Assembly (NCBI RefSeq): GCF_016213215.1
Contig: NZ_JACRAW010000002.1
Coordinates: 42,814 to 106,813 of the forward strand
DNA length: 64,000 nt
Source of the DNA: Bradyrhizobium sp.
GTDB taxonomy: Bacteria > Pseudomonadota > Alphaproteobacteria > Rhizobiales > Xanthobacteraceae
Reading direction: 5' to 3'
The notes beneath the pieces are model-generated. The model had not been told where the DNA came from, did not search any database, and saw nothing but the letters and a program-made list of their open reading frames with translations. The position numbers and the translations under genes are program-made. Every line of letters starts with the position of its first letter. Position 1 is the first letter of the stretch. Shown here piece by piece: positions 1-9,645 of the stretch.

Positions 1-246
1 GAAGACGGCGGAAATGGGGATGACCTGGCCATGGTAAACCAATGGTTCGCAACCTTGCCCCGTCTGCCGGCCTCGGATGCCGCCGACGCGATCGCACCAA
101 GCACCCTCGCCTGTCCCAGTTTCAGACAGGCCTGTTGCGGGAAATCCTCACTCCTCCCCGATTGCGCGGCGGGGCAACCGAATCCTTTTGACTGTGCAAG
201 GCTGTACGCGTTTGCTCGCGATCGAGGGGCGCAACGGAAGTTCGCG

Positions 247-336
247 ATGATTGAGACGGTTTCAGCACTGATGGGCCTGGTTAGCGCAGGGATCTTCCTG
301 GCCCACGCGCTTGAAGGGTATCGCTCGAGGGCGTGA
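247..336 (+). CDS. tiny predicted membrane protein (29 aa)
   Basis: A 29-residue ORF starting MIETVSALMGLVSAGIFLAH and ending in EGYRSRA. A single hydrophobic helix covers roughly residues 5-20, followed by a short basic tail, so it would be a one-pass inner-membrane peptide. The size and layout recall KdpF-like micropeptides, but no kdp genes are present. The start is the only ATG in this stretch that gives a clean hydrophobic segment; the ribosome binding site is weak. I recognise no function, and the call rests on composition and shape only. Confidence 0.4.
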   Translation: MIETVSALMGLVSAGIFLAHALEGYRSRA

Positions 337-438
337 ATGCCCCGAGCTGCGGCACGCATCACCACTTTCAATTGAGCTTGTTCCTGAATTTTTTCGATAA
401 GTCGAACGAGCATCGCGGGCGAAAGCGGCAGGTGTACC

Positions 439-537
439 ATGCGCAACCATGATCTGGTGTCCGACGGATTTCTGGCTTTGACCGCAGGCGGGCTCGTCCT
501 GCTCTGCTCGGGACTCGTCGCATTGGCGTTCGTCTAG
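439..537 (+). CDS. tiny predicted membrane protein (32 aa)
   Basis: A 32-residue ORF (MRNHDLVSDGFLAL..., ending LVALAFV) with one hydrophobic helix over about residues 11-31 and a polar N-terminus. AGGTG lies about four bases before the ATG as a plausible ribosome binding site. It follows another tiny membrane ORF by about 100 bp in the same direction, and the two may be co-transcribed. Function unknown. Confidence 0.35.
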   Translation: MRNHDLVSDGFLALTAGGLVLLCSGLVALAFV

Positions 538-657
538 GCCGATGTTTCGCTGCCTCACGACCAAGCTGCCGCGCCTGCGGCAGTGCAGATCCTCGCTCTC
601 ATCTGCTTGATTGAATTTCGGCTTGCGGCGCCTCGACTTTCAAGGGGGCTATCACCA

Positions 658-810
658 ATGAGGGTGACGCGCATGCTCACCGAGAAGTTCTTCCTGGTGC
701 TCGAGACGCTGATCCGGGCCGGCTCCCATGCCGAAGGAAGCCCTCGCGTGGTCAGCTGCTCGCCCCCCGTGGCGGTGAAGCTGTCGAACCACAACCAGTT
801 CGGCGGCTGA
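658..810 (+). CDS. small hypothetical protein (50 aa)
   Basis: A 50-residue ORF. The ATG at 658 is preceded by AGGGGGC at good spacing. An in-frame ATG at 673, behind GAGGGTG, would give MLTEKFFLVLETLI... and is an equally good start. The core has a hydrophobic N-terminal helix, then the polar stretch GSPRVVSCSPPVAVKL. I believe small proteins of this form recur in Bradyrhizobium, but that is from memory and the function is unknown. Confidence 0.4.
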   Translation: MRVTRMLTEKFFLVLETLIRAGSHAEGSPRVVSCSPPVAVKLSNHNQFGG

Positions 811-923
811 TAAGGCTGTTCGCTGCCCCACCCGTCGTCGACGCGCCGACGCCCTTGCGAACTCCCGGGCCGCAAGCACCCCCATGAAGGTGCGCTCGCA
901 CGATCGATCCTGCTTAACGGCAA

Positions 924-2690
924 TCAGGCGGCCCGGGTCACACCATGCCCGCTATGGCGCCGCTCGGGCCCGTGATAATTTGGATCATGATGCTTGCGGC
1001 GATCCAGAGGGCCTTCACGCAAGTTGACGAAGAATTTTCGTACTTCCTGGGCAAGAACATCGGCCTCGCCGGTAAGCGACTCGGAACTGCCAAGCACCAG
1101 TTTGGAAGCGTCGGACGTATCCGTGATCAGGGCTTTGGCGCTCCCGACGTTCTTCGCCAGTTCTTCGTTTCCGCGGGCAGCAGATTGGGCGTTCTGCGAG
1201 ATTTCCACGGTCGCGCTTGCCTGCTCTCTTACGGAACCGGCAACGGTCGCAGTCAACTGGTTGATCTCGCGCATTGCCGTGCCGATATCGCGAACCACGC
1301 CGACTGCAGCCGCAGTGGAGTTCTGGATTTCGGTGATATGCCCGGAAATCTCGGCCGTCGCCTTGGCCGTCTGACTTGCCAGTGATTTGACTTCCTGCGC
1401 GACCACTGAAAACCCGCGACCGGCGTCGCCGGCTCTGGCGGCCTCAATCGTGGCGTTCAACGCCAGCAGGTTTGTCTGCTCCGCAATCGCCTGAATGAGG
1501 GTGATGACGGTCCCGATCTTGTCGCTCGCCTGTACAAGCCCCTCCATCTGCTGGAGGGATTCCCGAGCCTTGACGTCCGCCGTCTGGACGATGTCGCTGG
1601 CCTGACCGATCTGGCGGCTGATCTCATCGATCGACGCGGATAGTTCTTCTGCCGCTGCCGCTACAGCATGCACATTCTGTGATGCATGCTCGGAGGCGTC
1701 GTTCGCCTTGATCGACTGCGAAGAGGCTCCCTGCGAGGCTTTGTTGATCCGCTCGGCCACAGTCTGCATGTTCGAGGCATTGGCTCGAACACGCTCGAGC
1801 GAGGCCTCGATGGATTTTCTGAATTGTTCGATTGATCCCTCGATGCGCGCGTTGTGCTCGTCGCGGCTTTTTGCGCGCTCGGCTTCCGCACGCTCCGACT
1901 CCAGCCTTCCGCGTTCCATCGCTTTCGTCTTTGACGTTTCGACGGCGGCCGCGATCTGGCCGATCTCGTCGCGCCTTCCCAGCCCGGGCAGAGCGATGTC
2001 GAACTGGCCATCGGCAAGGCGCAACACGGCTGTTTTCAGCGCGTTCAAGCGCACGGTAATGTCCCGAACGGATATGAATGCCGACCCCGCGACAAAGAAC
2101 AGAACGATCGCGCTGACGATGAAGGCAATCTTCGCTGCGCGGTTACGCTCGACTGCGAGGTCGTCATTGTAGACCCCGGTTCCGATAACCCAGCCCCACG
2201 GTTCGAACAGTGAAACGAACGAACTCTTGTCAACCGGGTGATCGCGACCCGGCTTCGGCCACATGTAATCGACGACGCCCTGGCCTTGAGCCTTGGCGAC
2301 CTTTACGAATTCCACGAAAAGGGCTTTTCCGTTTGGATCCTTGTAGGTGGAGAGATCCTGGCCGTTCATTTCCGGCTTCATCGGATGCATGACCATTCGC
2401 GGTTGCATGTCGTTGATCCAGAAGTAATTGTCCCCCCGATAGCGGAGTTTCCCGATCAGCTCCATTGCGCGCTTTTGCGCGTCTTCCCTGCTTACCTCTT
2501 TGCTCTCGGCCCGGGCGTGCTGCTCGACAATGATGCCCCTGGCGCTCTCGACCAGCGCTTTCAGTTCTTCGTGGCGGAGGTCTGTCAGTGAGTCGTTCTC
2601 AAAATGAAGAAGCGTCACAACAACGGCGGCTAGTCCGACTGCAAAGGCCAGAACCGCTCCATAGAGTCGTTCACGAATGCCAAAAACCAT
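924..2690 (-). CDS. methyl-accepting chemotaxis protein with Cache sensor
   Basis: A 588-residue chemoreceptor. The start at 2690 is chosen because GGGGGA lies eight bases upstream; the open frame runs further up without coding character. Order: N-terminal transmembrane helix (about 8-28), periplasmic single-Cache domain with the family signature [18 protein letters not shown] and the closing [10 protein letters not shown], second helix (about 190-212), HAMP with RDEIGQI, then the signalling domain whose hairpin tip reads [19 protein letters not shown]. Such Cache domains usually bind small carboxylates or related metabolites; the ligand cannot be read here. It is transcribed away from the second receptor gene, with about 540 bp between them. 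Confidence 0.93.
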   Translation of the reverse strand: MVFGIRERLYGAVLAFAVGLAAVVVTLLHFENDSLTDLRHEELKALVESARGIIVEQHARAESKEVSREDAQKRAMELIGKLRYRGDNYFWINDMQPRMVMHPMKPEMNGQDLSTYKDPNGKALFVEFVKVAKAQGQGVVDYMWPKPGRDHPVDKSSFVSLFEPWGWVIGTGVYNDDLAVERNRAAKIAFIVSAIVLFFVAGSAFISVRDITVRLNALKTAVLRLADGQFDIALPGLGRRDEIGQIAAAVETSKTKAMERGRLESERAEAERAKSRDEHNARIEGSIEQFRKSIEASLERVRANASNMQTVAERINKASQGASSQSIKANDASEHASQNVHAVAAAAEELSASIDEISRQIGQASDIVQTADVKARESLQQMEGLVQASDKIGTVITLIQAIAEQTNLLALNATIEAARAGDAGRGFSVVAQEVKSLASQTAKATAEISGHITEIQNSTAAAVGVVRDIGTAMREINQLTATVAGSVREQASATVEISQNAQSAARGNEELAKNVGSAKALITDTSDASKLVLGSSESLTGEADVLAQEVRKFFVNLREGPLDRRKHHDPNYHGPERRHSGHGVTRAA

Positions 2691-3232
2691 CCTAAGTCCC
2701 CCGTGATATGGATGGATCGAAGACCACGAAGACCCTGGGGCCGATTCAACCAGAAGTGATTCGCGCGCTTGAACATCAACTGTGCCGTACAGCGGTATCC
2801 AGAAGTTAAAGGAACGGTCCGTACTTCTACCTAGGACCGTTCGCCTGCTGCGTCTTGTGGATCGTTGACGACACTCGCTCGCATTTGGACAGCGGCACCC
2901 GTGGTGTTCCTTGTCGTGATCCGCCGGGCCGATCGACCCAGGCGCCCGCGAGATTGCGGAGACCAACGTCGACGCCGCGCTCTCCTGAGGTGAAGCATCA
3001 GTTCGCGTCGTCACGCTACAATCAGATCGAGAAGCGTTGTCGTTCGCAGAGCGTGACACTCTCGACAGTTGCTGCGCTTGCGCCACGCACCGGAACGCGC
3101 TGTTGTGTCACCAAACGTGAGTCTCACTCTCCCTCCGCATTCCGTGTTTCCATGTCCTACAATTTTCCTTCTGCTTCCCGCGCCTTTGCCGGCGGGAACG
3201 AACTGAACGCCTTCGGCAAGGCCGTTCGCGCG
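2691..3232. promoter_or_regulatory. divergent intergenic region between two chemoreceptor genes
   Basis: About 540 bp with no convincing ORF in any frame. It must hold the divergent promoters of the two receptor genes. I could not pick a clear -35/-10 pair or a known operator. Confidence 0.4.
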
Positions 3233-3308
3233 ATGTTTTCGGGTTTTCGACAACGTCAAGCTTGCAACGGTCAGCAAGATCATCACGGCACTCACGGCGC
3301 TGCTGCTC

Positions 3309-4889
3309 GTGGTCGGCATCCTTGCAGTCGGCGTGACGATGAGAAACGTCTCTACCATCTCGGTCGTTTGGCGTGATTTCGACACCGGCCTGGGACGGCG
3401 GATCGACTTGTTCGCGTCATTGCGCGGCTATCTCGGCTACGGGGGGTTCATCCAGCACTGGGATGCCTGGCGCGGTGGCGACGAGGCCATGCGTGCCAAG
3501 GTGATGGAGGATATCCAGCATATAAAGTCGCTGCAGCCGGCATGGCTCGGCGCTCGCCCGAAGGAGGCCGAGAGAAAGGCTTTGCTGGCGATCATGGATA
3601 CCGTCGACGCTTATCAAAGAGTTTTGACGTCGAACGCGAAGAACGAAACCGTCGATGGCGGAAAAATGCGTGAGGCACTGACGCAGATCGCCGACAGTTT
3701 GAAAGCCGAGCGCCACGACGGGGCTGAGCTTGTCGAGGATTCCGTGTGGAAACTGGGCTCGACCGTCGGCAGCGTCATGGGGTTTTCCGCCGTTTTCCTC
3801 ATTCTGCTGTCGCTGTTCTATTTGTGGTTCACGCGCTTCCGGGTGGTTGTCCCCATACGTCTGTCCATGGAGGCGATGCAGCGCCTTGCCGACGGCAACA
3901 AGCAAATTGTCGTTCCCTATACCAACAAGAAAGACGAAATCGGCAATATGGCGCGCACGGTGGAAACCTTCCGCCAAAGCATGATCCACGCGGACGAACT
4001 GGAATTCTCCAAGCGGGCCGCCGACCAGGCCATCATCGCGCAAGGTGCGCGGCGTGCCGAGTTGACCGACTCCTTTGGAGTGTCTTCCGACAAACTCCTG
4101 AACATCGTCGATAACGCCGTGGCCAATGTGCGCGAGACGGCTGGCGATGTGCGTGTTCTCGCGGAAAGGACGGGCAAGGAAACCGAAGAAGTTACCCATG
4201 CCGCGCAAACGGCCACGAACAACGTTCGCGACGTAGCGGAAGCCACCGAACAGCTGAATGCCTCCATTCAGGAAATCGCCAGCCGCGTGGAGGAGTCGAC
4301 GGCGATTACCCGAAATGCAGTCGATGGCATTTCGGCGTTGGACAAGACGATGGGAGAGTTGTCCACGGCGGCACAAAGAATTGGTGAGATTGTCGCCATG
4401 ATCGAACAAATCGCCGGGCAAACAGATCTCCTGGCTCTGAATGCCTCCATCGAGGCGCAGCGCGCGGGGGCGGCAGGAAGAGGCTTTGCCGTCGTTGCCA
4501 ACGAGGTGAAGGTGCTTGCCGGACAAACAGCCAAGGCAACGCAGGACATCGGCGGGCAGGTTCAGCAAATCCAGAGCAAGACGTTTGCGTCTGTGTCGGC
4601 GCTGAAGGAGGTCGCAGAAACGGTGACTAAGGCCGATTCAATCGTCGCCAGCATCGCCTCCGCGGTCGAGGAGCAGTCTGCTGTGGCCGGCGGAATTGCC
4701 AGAAACATTGGCGAGGCGGCCCGAAGCAATGATGCCGTGGCCGAAAGTATGTTGCGATTGTCTGCCCAGGCTGCCGACGTCGGCAACAAATCCGTGGAGA
4801 TGGGCAGCGTGATCGAGCAGCTCGGCAAGGAGGCGTCGACCATGCAGAAGACCGTCCGCGAATTTCTCGGCGAAGTGCGCAAGAGTTGA
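3309..4889 (+). CDS. methyl-accepting chemotaxis protein, 5' end frameshifted
   Basis: The open frame begins at a GTG inside the first transmembrane helix. The missing N-terminus is readable upstream in the same frame (FDNVKLATVSKIITALTALL), but there is no start codon before an in-frame TGA at 3204. An ATG at 3233 joins this frame if one T is removed from the TTTT run at 3236-3239, giving MFRVFDNVKL, a normal start for the family. The remainder holds a periplasmic four-helix sensor (about 25-155), second helix, HAMP (KKDEIGNMA) and signalling domain. The tip reads [19 protein letters not shown], with D and Q where N and A are usual. It ends 17 bp before hupS and is probably co-transcribed with the hydrogenase. 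Confidence 0.85.
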   Translation: MVGILAVGVTMRNVSTISVVWRDFDTGLGRRIDLFASLRGYLGYGGFIQHWDAWRGGDEAMRAKVMEDIQHIKSLQPAWLGARPKEAERKALLAIMDTVDAYQRVLTSNAKNETVDGGKMREALTQIADSLKAERHDGAELVEDSVWKLGSTVGSVMGFSAVFLILLSLFYLWFTRFRVVVPIRLSMEAMQRLADGNKQIVVPYTNKKDEIGNMARTVETFRQSMIHADELEFSKRAADQAIIAQGARRAELTDSFGVSSDKLLNIVDNAVANVRETAGDVRVLAERTGKETEEVTHAAQTATNNVRDVAEATEQLNASIQEIASRVEESTAITRNAVDGISALDKTMGELSTAAQRIGEIVAMIEQIAGQTDLLALNASIEAQRAGAAGRGFAVVANEVKVLAGQTAKATQDIGGQVQQIQSKTFASVSALKEVAETVTKADSIVASIASAVEEQSAVAGGIARNIGEAARSNDAVAESMLRLSAQAADVGNKSVEMGSVIEQLGKEASTMQKTVREFLGEVRKS

Positions 4890-4906
4890 GCCCCCAGGAG
4901 GAACGT

Positions 4907-6058
4907 ATGGCAGATGCGATTGATCGTCCGCCTTCGCGCATTGTTGCGACGACCGCCGATGTTATCGCCGCGCGCGGCATTCCGCGGCGCGATTTTCTGG
5001 GCTTCTGTTCGGTCATGGCCATGATGCTGGGCCTGGGGCCGACAGGTTGGGCGACAGTCGCACGCGCCCTGGAGACCAAGCCGCGCATTCCGGTTTTGTG
5101 GCTGCACGGGCACGAATGCACCTGCTGTTCGGAGAGCTTCATCCGTTCCAGCCATCCACAGGTTTCGGATGTCGTGCTGTCGATGATTTCCCTCGATTAC
5201 GACGACACGATCATGGCGGCTTCGGGCACGCAGGCGGAGTCCATCGTCGATGAGATCATGCGCGACTGCAAAGGCAGCTATATTCTTGCCGTTGAAGGAA
5301 ACGTCCCGCTCGCCAACAACGGGTGGAACTGTATCGTCGGCGGACGTCCGTTCCATAAGGTCCTGAACGAAACAGCGCGCAACGCCCGCGCCATCATCTC
5401 ATGGGGCACATGCGCTTCCTTCGGTTGCGTGCAGGCGGCCAAACCCAACCCTTCGCAATCCACGCCGATCTACAAGCTGGTCAAGCATGTTCCTGTCATC
5501 AACGTGCCGGGATGTCCGCCGATTGCCGAGGTTATGACGGGTATCCTGACCTACATTCTGGCGTTCGACCGTCTGCCCGAACTCGACACCAAGTTGCGCC
5601 CCAGAATGTTCTATGGCCAGCGCATCCACGACAAGTGTTATCGCCGCGCCCATTTCGACGCCGGTCAGTTTGTCGAGTCATGGGACGACGAAGGCGCTCG
5701 GCTCGGCTATTGCCTGTACAAAATGGGATGCCGCGGTCCGACGACATACAACGCCTGCTCCACGATCGGCTGGAATGACGGACTTTCCTTTCCGATCAAG
5801 TCCGGCCATGGCTGCATCGGTTGTTCGGAGGATGGTTTCTGGGATCGCGGTCCATTTTACGAGAGATTGCCGCATCTGCATCAGTTTGGCATCGAGTCAA
5901 CCGCGGACAAGATCGGGTTGGGGGCAGTCGTCGGTCTTGGGGCTGCAGTCGCTGTGCACGCCGCCATCAGCGCCATCAAGAGCGTTGCCGAAAGGAGTTC
6001 GGGAAAGGAAGAGGACACCGGGCATCCGCGCAGCAATGAAACGGACAACAGGTCATGA
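4907..6058 (+). CDS. hupS: uptake [NiFe]-hydrogenase small subunit
   Basis: A 383-residue electron-transfer subunit of a membrane-bound H2-uptake hydrogenase. The ATG at 4907 follows AGGAGG. A Tat signal (RRDFLGF, residues 27-33, then a hydrophobic core) exports the folded dimer. Proximal-cluster cysteines are C71, C73 and C74 in HECTCC, and C169 and C174 in WGTCASFGC. The two extra cysteines (C73, C174) are the mark of the [4Fe-3S] cluster of oxygen-tolerant group 1d enzymes. Later [16 protein letters not shown] and [13 protein letters not shown] bind the distal and medial clusters. A C-terminal membrane anchor lies near residues 340-365. The gene overlaps hupL by 4 bp. Confidence 0.97.
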   Translation: MADAIDRPPSRIVATTADVIAARGIPRRDFLGFCSVMAMMLGLGPTGWATVARALETKPRIPVLWLHGHECTCCSESFIRSSHPQVSDVVLSMISLDYDDTIMAASGTQAESIVDEIMRDCKGSYILAVEGNVPLANNGWNCIVGGRPFHKVLNETARNARAIISWGTCASFGCVQAAKPNPSQSTPIYKLVKHVPVINVPGCPPIAEVMTGILTYILAFDRLPELDTKLRPRMFYGQRIHDKCYRRAHFDAGQFVESWDDEGARLGYCLYKMGCRGPTTYNACSTIGWNDGLSFPIKSGHGCIGCSEDGFWDRGPFYERLPHLHQFGIESTADKIGLGAVVGLGAAVAVHAAISAIKSVAERSSGKEEDTGHPRSNETDNRS

Positions 6059-7848
6059 GCCGAACAACTCCCAACGGTTTTGTTCTTGAGGAAACAAGCC
6101 GTCGCGTTGCCATCGATCCGATCACGCGCATCGAAGGGCATTTGCGTATCGAACTCAATGTCGACGACAAGAACGTCATCCGGAACGCTGTTTCCGTGGG
6201 TGCGATGTGGCGCGGGCTCGAGGTCATCCTTCAGGGGCGCGACCCGCGCGATGCCTGGGCGTTCGTCCAGCGCATCTGTGGCGTTTGCACCGGCGTGCAT
6301 GCCATTGCCAGCGTTCGTTCGGTTGAAGATGCCCTTGGGATAGAGTTGCCGCAAAATGCCAACCTGATCCGCAATATCATGATGCTGACGCTCTACGCGC
6401 AGGACCATCTGGTGCACTTCTACCATCTGCATGCGCTCGATTGGGTCGATGTCCTTTCGGCGCTGCGCGCCAGTCCGGTCGAGACGGCGGCGCTGGCGCA
6501 GTCGATCTCCTCGTGGTCGAAGTCGTCGGCCGGCTATTTCAAGGACGTGCAAACGAAATTGACGAACTTCGTAGGCTCCGGGCAATTGGGGCCGTTCCGC
6601 AATGGCTATTGGGGGCATGCGGCGTACAAACTGCCGCCTGAAGCCAACCTTATGGCGGTGGCGCATTATCTTGAGGCGCTCGATTTCCAACGCGAGATCG
6701 TCAAGATTCACGCCATCCTCGGCGGCAAGAACCCGCATCCGCACTGGCTGGTAGGCGGCGTGCCATGCGCGATCAACGTGCACGGCACCGGCGCCGTGGG
6801 CGCTCTGAACATAGAACGTCTCAATATGGTGCGGGAGATCGCGAACAGGACCCGCGAGTTCATCGACCAGGTCTATATTCCCGACCTGCTGGCCATCGCG
6901 TCGTTCTACAAGGATTGGGCTGCGATCGGCGGAGGCTTGTCGTCGAAAAACCTGATGTCCTACGGTGAGTTTCCCTCGCATGCGAACAACTCGTCCAACG
7001 ACAATCTGGGCATGCCGCGCGGTGCTATTCTGGGCGGCGATCTGTCCAGGCTGCACGAGGTCGACCTGAAGGACCCTGCCCAGGTCCAGGAATTCGCGTC
7101 TCATGCCTGGTACAAATACCCCTCAGGCAACGAGGGCCTTCATCCCTGGGACGGCGTAACGGAATGCGATTTCCGCCTCGGCTCCAAAGGCAAAATCGAG
7201 CAGGACCGCCTGATCAATGTCGATGAATCCGAGAAGTACAGTTATGTGAAGGCGCCGCGTTACAAGGGGGAGGCGATGGAAGTCGGCCCGCTCGCCCGTT
7301 TGGTGATCGCCTATGTCGCCGGGCGCAAAGACATCAAGGAATTGGTCGATGGAGCGCTGCGCAAGCTCGATGTTCCCTTGACCGCGCTGTTTTCCACGCT
7401 GGGTCGCACCGCGGCGCGCGGTCTTGAGGCGCAATGGGCGGCGGCGCGTCTGGTCGAAACCGTCGATGATCTGTTTGCCAATATCCGCAACGGCGACATC
7501 AATACCGCCAACACCGAGAAATGGGAGCCGAAGACTTGGCCGACCCTGGCCAAAGGCGTCGGCAGTTGCGAGGCGCCACGTGGCGCGCTGGGGCACTGGA
7601 TCGTCATCAGGGATCAGAAGATCGCCAACTACCAGTGCGTGGTGCCGTCGACCTGGAACGCTTCATCGCGCGATCCGAAAGGCAACATAGGCGCCTACGA
7701 GGCCGCGCTTCTCGGCACGCCGATGGTGGATCCCGAGCGCCCGCTGGAAGTCCTGCGCACCATCCACAGTTTTGATCCTTGCCTGGCGTGCGCGACGCAT
7801 TTGTATGGTCCGGATGGTGCGCCGCTGGCATCAGTCGATGTCCTCTAG
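6055..7848 (+). CDS. hupL: uptake [NiFe]-hydrogenase large subunit
   Basis: A 597-residue catalytic subunit. The active-site cysteine pairs are C75/C78 in [11 protein letters not shown] and C576/C579 in DPCLACATH; they hold the Ni-Fe(CN)2CO centre. The last 15 residues after H582 form the C-terminal peptide that a dedicated endopeptidase removes once nickel is in place. It has no signal and is exported with the small subunit through the Tat system. It starts inside the end of hupS (ATGA overlap), which points to coupled translation. Length and motifs are complete. Confidence 0.98.
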   Translation: MSRTTPNGFVLEETSRRVAIDPITRIEGHLRIELNVDDKNVIRNAVSVGAMWRGLEVILQGRDPRDAWAFVQRICGVCTGVHAIASVRSVEDALGIELPQNANLIRNIMMLTLYAQDHLVHFYHLHALDWVDVLSALRASPVETAALAQSISSWSKSSAGYFKDVQTKLTNFVGSGQLGPFRNGYWGHAAYKLPPEANLMAVAHYLEALDFQREIVKIHAILGGKNPHPHWLVGGVPCAINVHGTGAVGALNIERLNMVREIANRTREFIDQVYIPDLLAIASFYKDWAAIGGGLSSKNLMSYGEFPSHANNSSNDNLGMPRGAILGGDLSRLHEVDLKDPAQVQEFASHAWYKYPSGNEGLHPWDGVTECDFRLGSKGKIEQDRLINVDESEKYSYVKAPRYKGEAMEVGPLARLVIAYVAGRKDIKELVDGALRKLDVPLTALFSTLGRTAARGLEAQWAAARLVETVDDLFANIRNGDINTANTEKWEPKTWPTLAKGVGSCEAPRGALGHWIVIRDQKIANYQCVVPSTWNASSRDPKGNIGAYEAALLGTPMVDPERPLEVLRTIHSFDPCLACATHLYGPDGAPLASVDVL

Positions 7849-7866
7849 CGGGATACCGAGGATGAC

Positions 7867-8559
7867 ATGACCTATTGCGAGATTCCGGACGACGGCACAA
7901 TACCGCCTCCCATCGTCACGCATGATGCCCCATCGCGAATTTGCCATTGGGCATCGGTGATCTGCGTTCTCGCGCTTATCGTGAGCGGCTATTTTATCGG
8001 AGAGCCCCTACCCTCTGTCGGTGGAGATACGTCCGAACTTTATACGATGGGCGATATACGCTTCGTTCATCTCGCGGCCGGACAATTGTTCTCGGCCTTC
8101 TTCCTGTTTCGTGTGTATTGGGCCTTCCGGAAGAAAGGCTACGCACGGCAAATGTTCTTGCCGGATTTCTGGACGAAAAGCTGGTCGGATGGGATCGTCG
8201 CGCAAGTAAAATGGAATCTGATGTTGCTGCCGCGTTCGCCGCGCTATGTCGGGATAAATCCATTGGCGGCAACCACGGGTCTGTTGCTGTACGTGCTTCC
8301 GGCCGTGCTGACGATTCTCACCGGCTTCGCCATGCTGGCCGAAGTGGCCGGGCATGATTCCTGGCAATATCGCTTGTTCGGATGGATGATGATCATCTTT
8401 CCCAACACGCTTGATCTGCATCTGGTTCATCGCGTGTGCATGTGGATCATCGTCTTTTTTGTTTGTTTGCACATCTACATTGCGATCCGCGACGACATCC
8501 TGTCGCGTCAAACCCTGATATCGTCCATGTTGTCGGGCGAGCGGCTTTTCCGCCGTTGA
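7867..8559 (+). CDS. hupC: hydrogenase b-type cytochrome subunit
   Basis: A 230-residue di-heme membrane protein that anchors the hydrogenase and passes electrons to quinone. Four hydrophobic helices are visible, beginning ICHWASVICVLALIVSGYFI, and histidines typical of heme ligation occur in SRICHWA, RFVHLAAGQ and LHLVHRVCMW. It starts 18 bp after hupL in the usual S-L-C order. Confidence 0.95.
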   Translation: MTYCEIPDDGTIPPPIVTHDAPSRICHWASVICVLALIVSGYFIGEPLPSVGGDTSELYTMGDIRFVHLAAGQLFSAFFLFRVYWAFRKKGYARQMFLPDFWTKSWSDGIVAQVKWNLMLLPRSPRYVGINPLAATTGLLLYVLPAVLTILTGFAMLAEVAGHDSWQYRLFGWMMIIFPNTLDLHLVHRVCMWIIVFFVCLHIYIAIRDDILSRQTLISSMLSGERLFRR

Positions 8560-8577
8560 TCCGTTTGGGATCCCTTG

Positions 8578-9066
8578 ATGCCCTCCCCTTGTCTCGTACT
8601 CGGCGTCGGAATTACTCTGTGGGCGGACGAAGGTGTCGGACCCCGGTTGATCGAGGTCTTGAGTCAACGGTTCGATATCCCCGGAGCTGAACTGGTCGAC
8701 GGCGGGACGCAGGGGCTCTATCTCTTGCCGATTGTGTCGGAAGCGGAAAGACTGCTGGTATTCGACGCCGTCAGACTGGGACATGCGCCGGGCACCGTTG
8801 TCGTTCTGCAGGACGGGGAGATCGACACTGTGTTTCGTGGCGCGCTCTCCCTGCACCAAACCACACTGCACGACTTGCTCGGTTCAGCCCGGCTGATCGG
8901 GCAAAATCCCCGGCAGGTTGTATTGATCGGTGTCGAAGCGGAAGACACGGAGAACTGGGGCGGCAATATTACTATTACTGTAGCCCGCGCCATGGAGGAG
9001 GCTTTACGTCAAGCTGAGGCGGTATTGCGCGGCTGGGGCCTCTCTCTTATCGCCAGAAGTGACTAG
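8578..9066 (+). CDS. hupD: hydrogenase maturation endopeptidase
   Basis: A 162-residue HyaD/HupD/HoxM-type protease that clips the large-subunit C-terminus after nickel insertion. LGVGITLWADEGVG matches the family N-terminal motif, with I where N is usual. The glutamate of DEG, the aspartate of VFDAVRLG and a histidine in LSLHQTTLHDL are the likely nickel ligands. A TTG lies one codon before the chosen ATG. It is the last gene of the cluster: no hupF-K or hyp genes follow, so other maturation factors must come from elsewhere. Confidence 0.92.
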   Translation: MPSPCLVLGVGITLWADEGVGPRLIEVLSQRFDIPGAELVDGGTQGLYLLPIVSEAERLLVFDAVRLGHAPGTVVVLQDGEIDTVFRGALSLHQTTLHDLLGSARLIGQNPRQVVLIGVEAEDTENWGGNITITVARAMEEALRQAEAVLRGWGLSLIARSD

Positions 9067-9645
9067 CCGGAAGTTGGCCTATGGCTCAGCGACGGCTCAG
9101 CTCCGGGCATTCCTGGAGGAAAACGAATCGTTCATAGCGCGGATGCGCTACGTCGATCTCACTCTTTCCGCTGCGCTCCGATGACCATCACTGCTCGGCT
9201 CGGCGTGAGCGAGGGCGAGCTCCCGGCGGACTGATCGATGGTGTTTGCGGCGGCGTTGTCCACCGCGCGCCCCGAAGCCGCCCGAATCTCGATCGCAACT
9301 ACACGCAACGGCGGATACAACGTCGACCAGCTGATCGACTATTCCATCCGGCATCCCCATGTCCCCCAGCCGGATGGAAGCTGTTTTCCGGCGAGTGCTG
9401 CCGAACAGGCGAGCTCTTGCCGTCGCAGGTGGCCCCCGTGCGGCGATTTCCTTCCCTTGCCGAAATTATACCGGCCGGTTTGCACATCACCGACGCCGGT
9501 ATTTTACCGCCGATTCCAAGCTGGCCCAAATGGACAGCTTGGCGCGCAAGGCTTCCCGGCCTTTCCCGATTGACTCAGGCCCGATTGACTCCGGCTTTGC
9601 TTGAGGGTTGATGACGTAACCGGGGATACACGAACGAAAGTGGGC
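9067..9645. other. intergenic region after the hydrogenase cluster
   Basis: About 580 bp without a supported gene. An ORF from 9238 to 9573 starts with a coding-like stretch (PEAARISIATTRNGGYN) and then turns into Pro/Cys/Arg-rich translation typical of chance ORFs. It may be a decayed gene end, but I cannot assign it. Confidence 0.4.

Noticed and set aside
8445..8465. T-run as a terminator
   Set aside because: It lies inside hupC, encoding a hydrophobic helix, with no hairpin before it.
9238..9573. 111-aa ORF after hupD
   Set aside because: Only the first 30 residues look coding; the rest is Pro/Cys/Arg-rich. No homologue recalled, so kept as intergenic.
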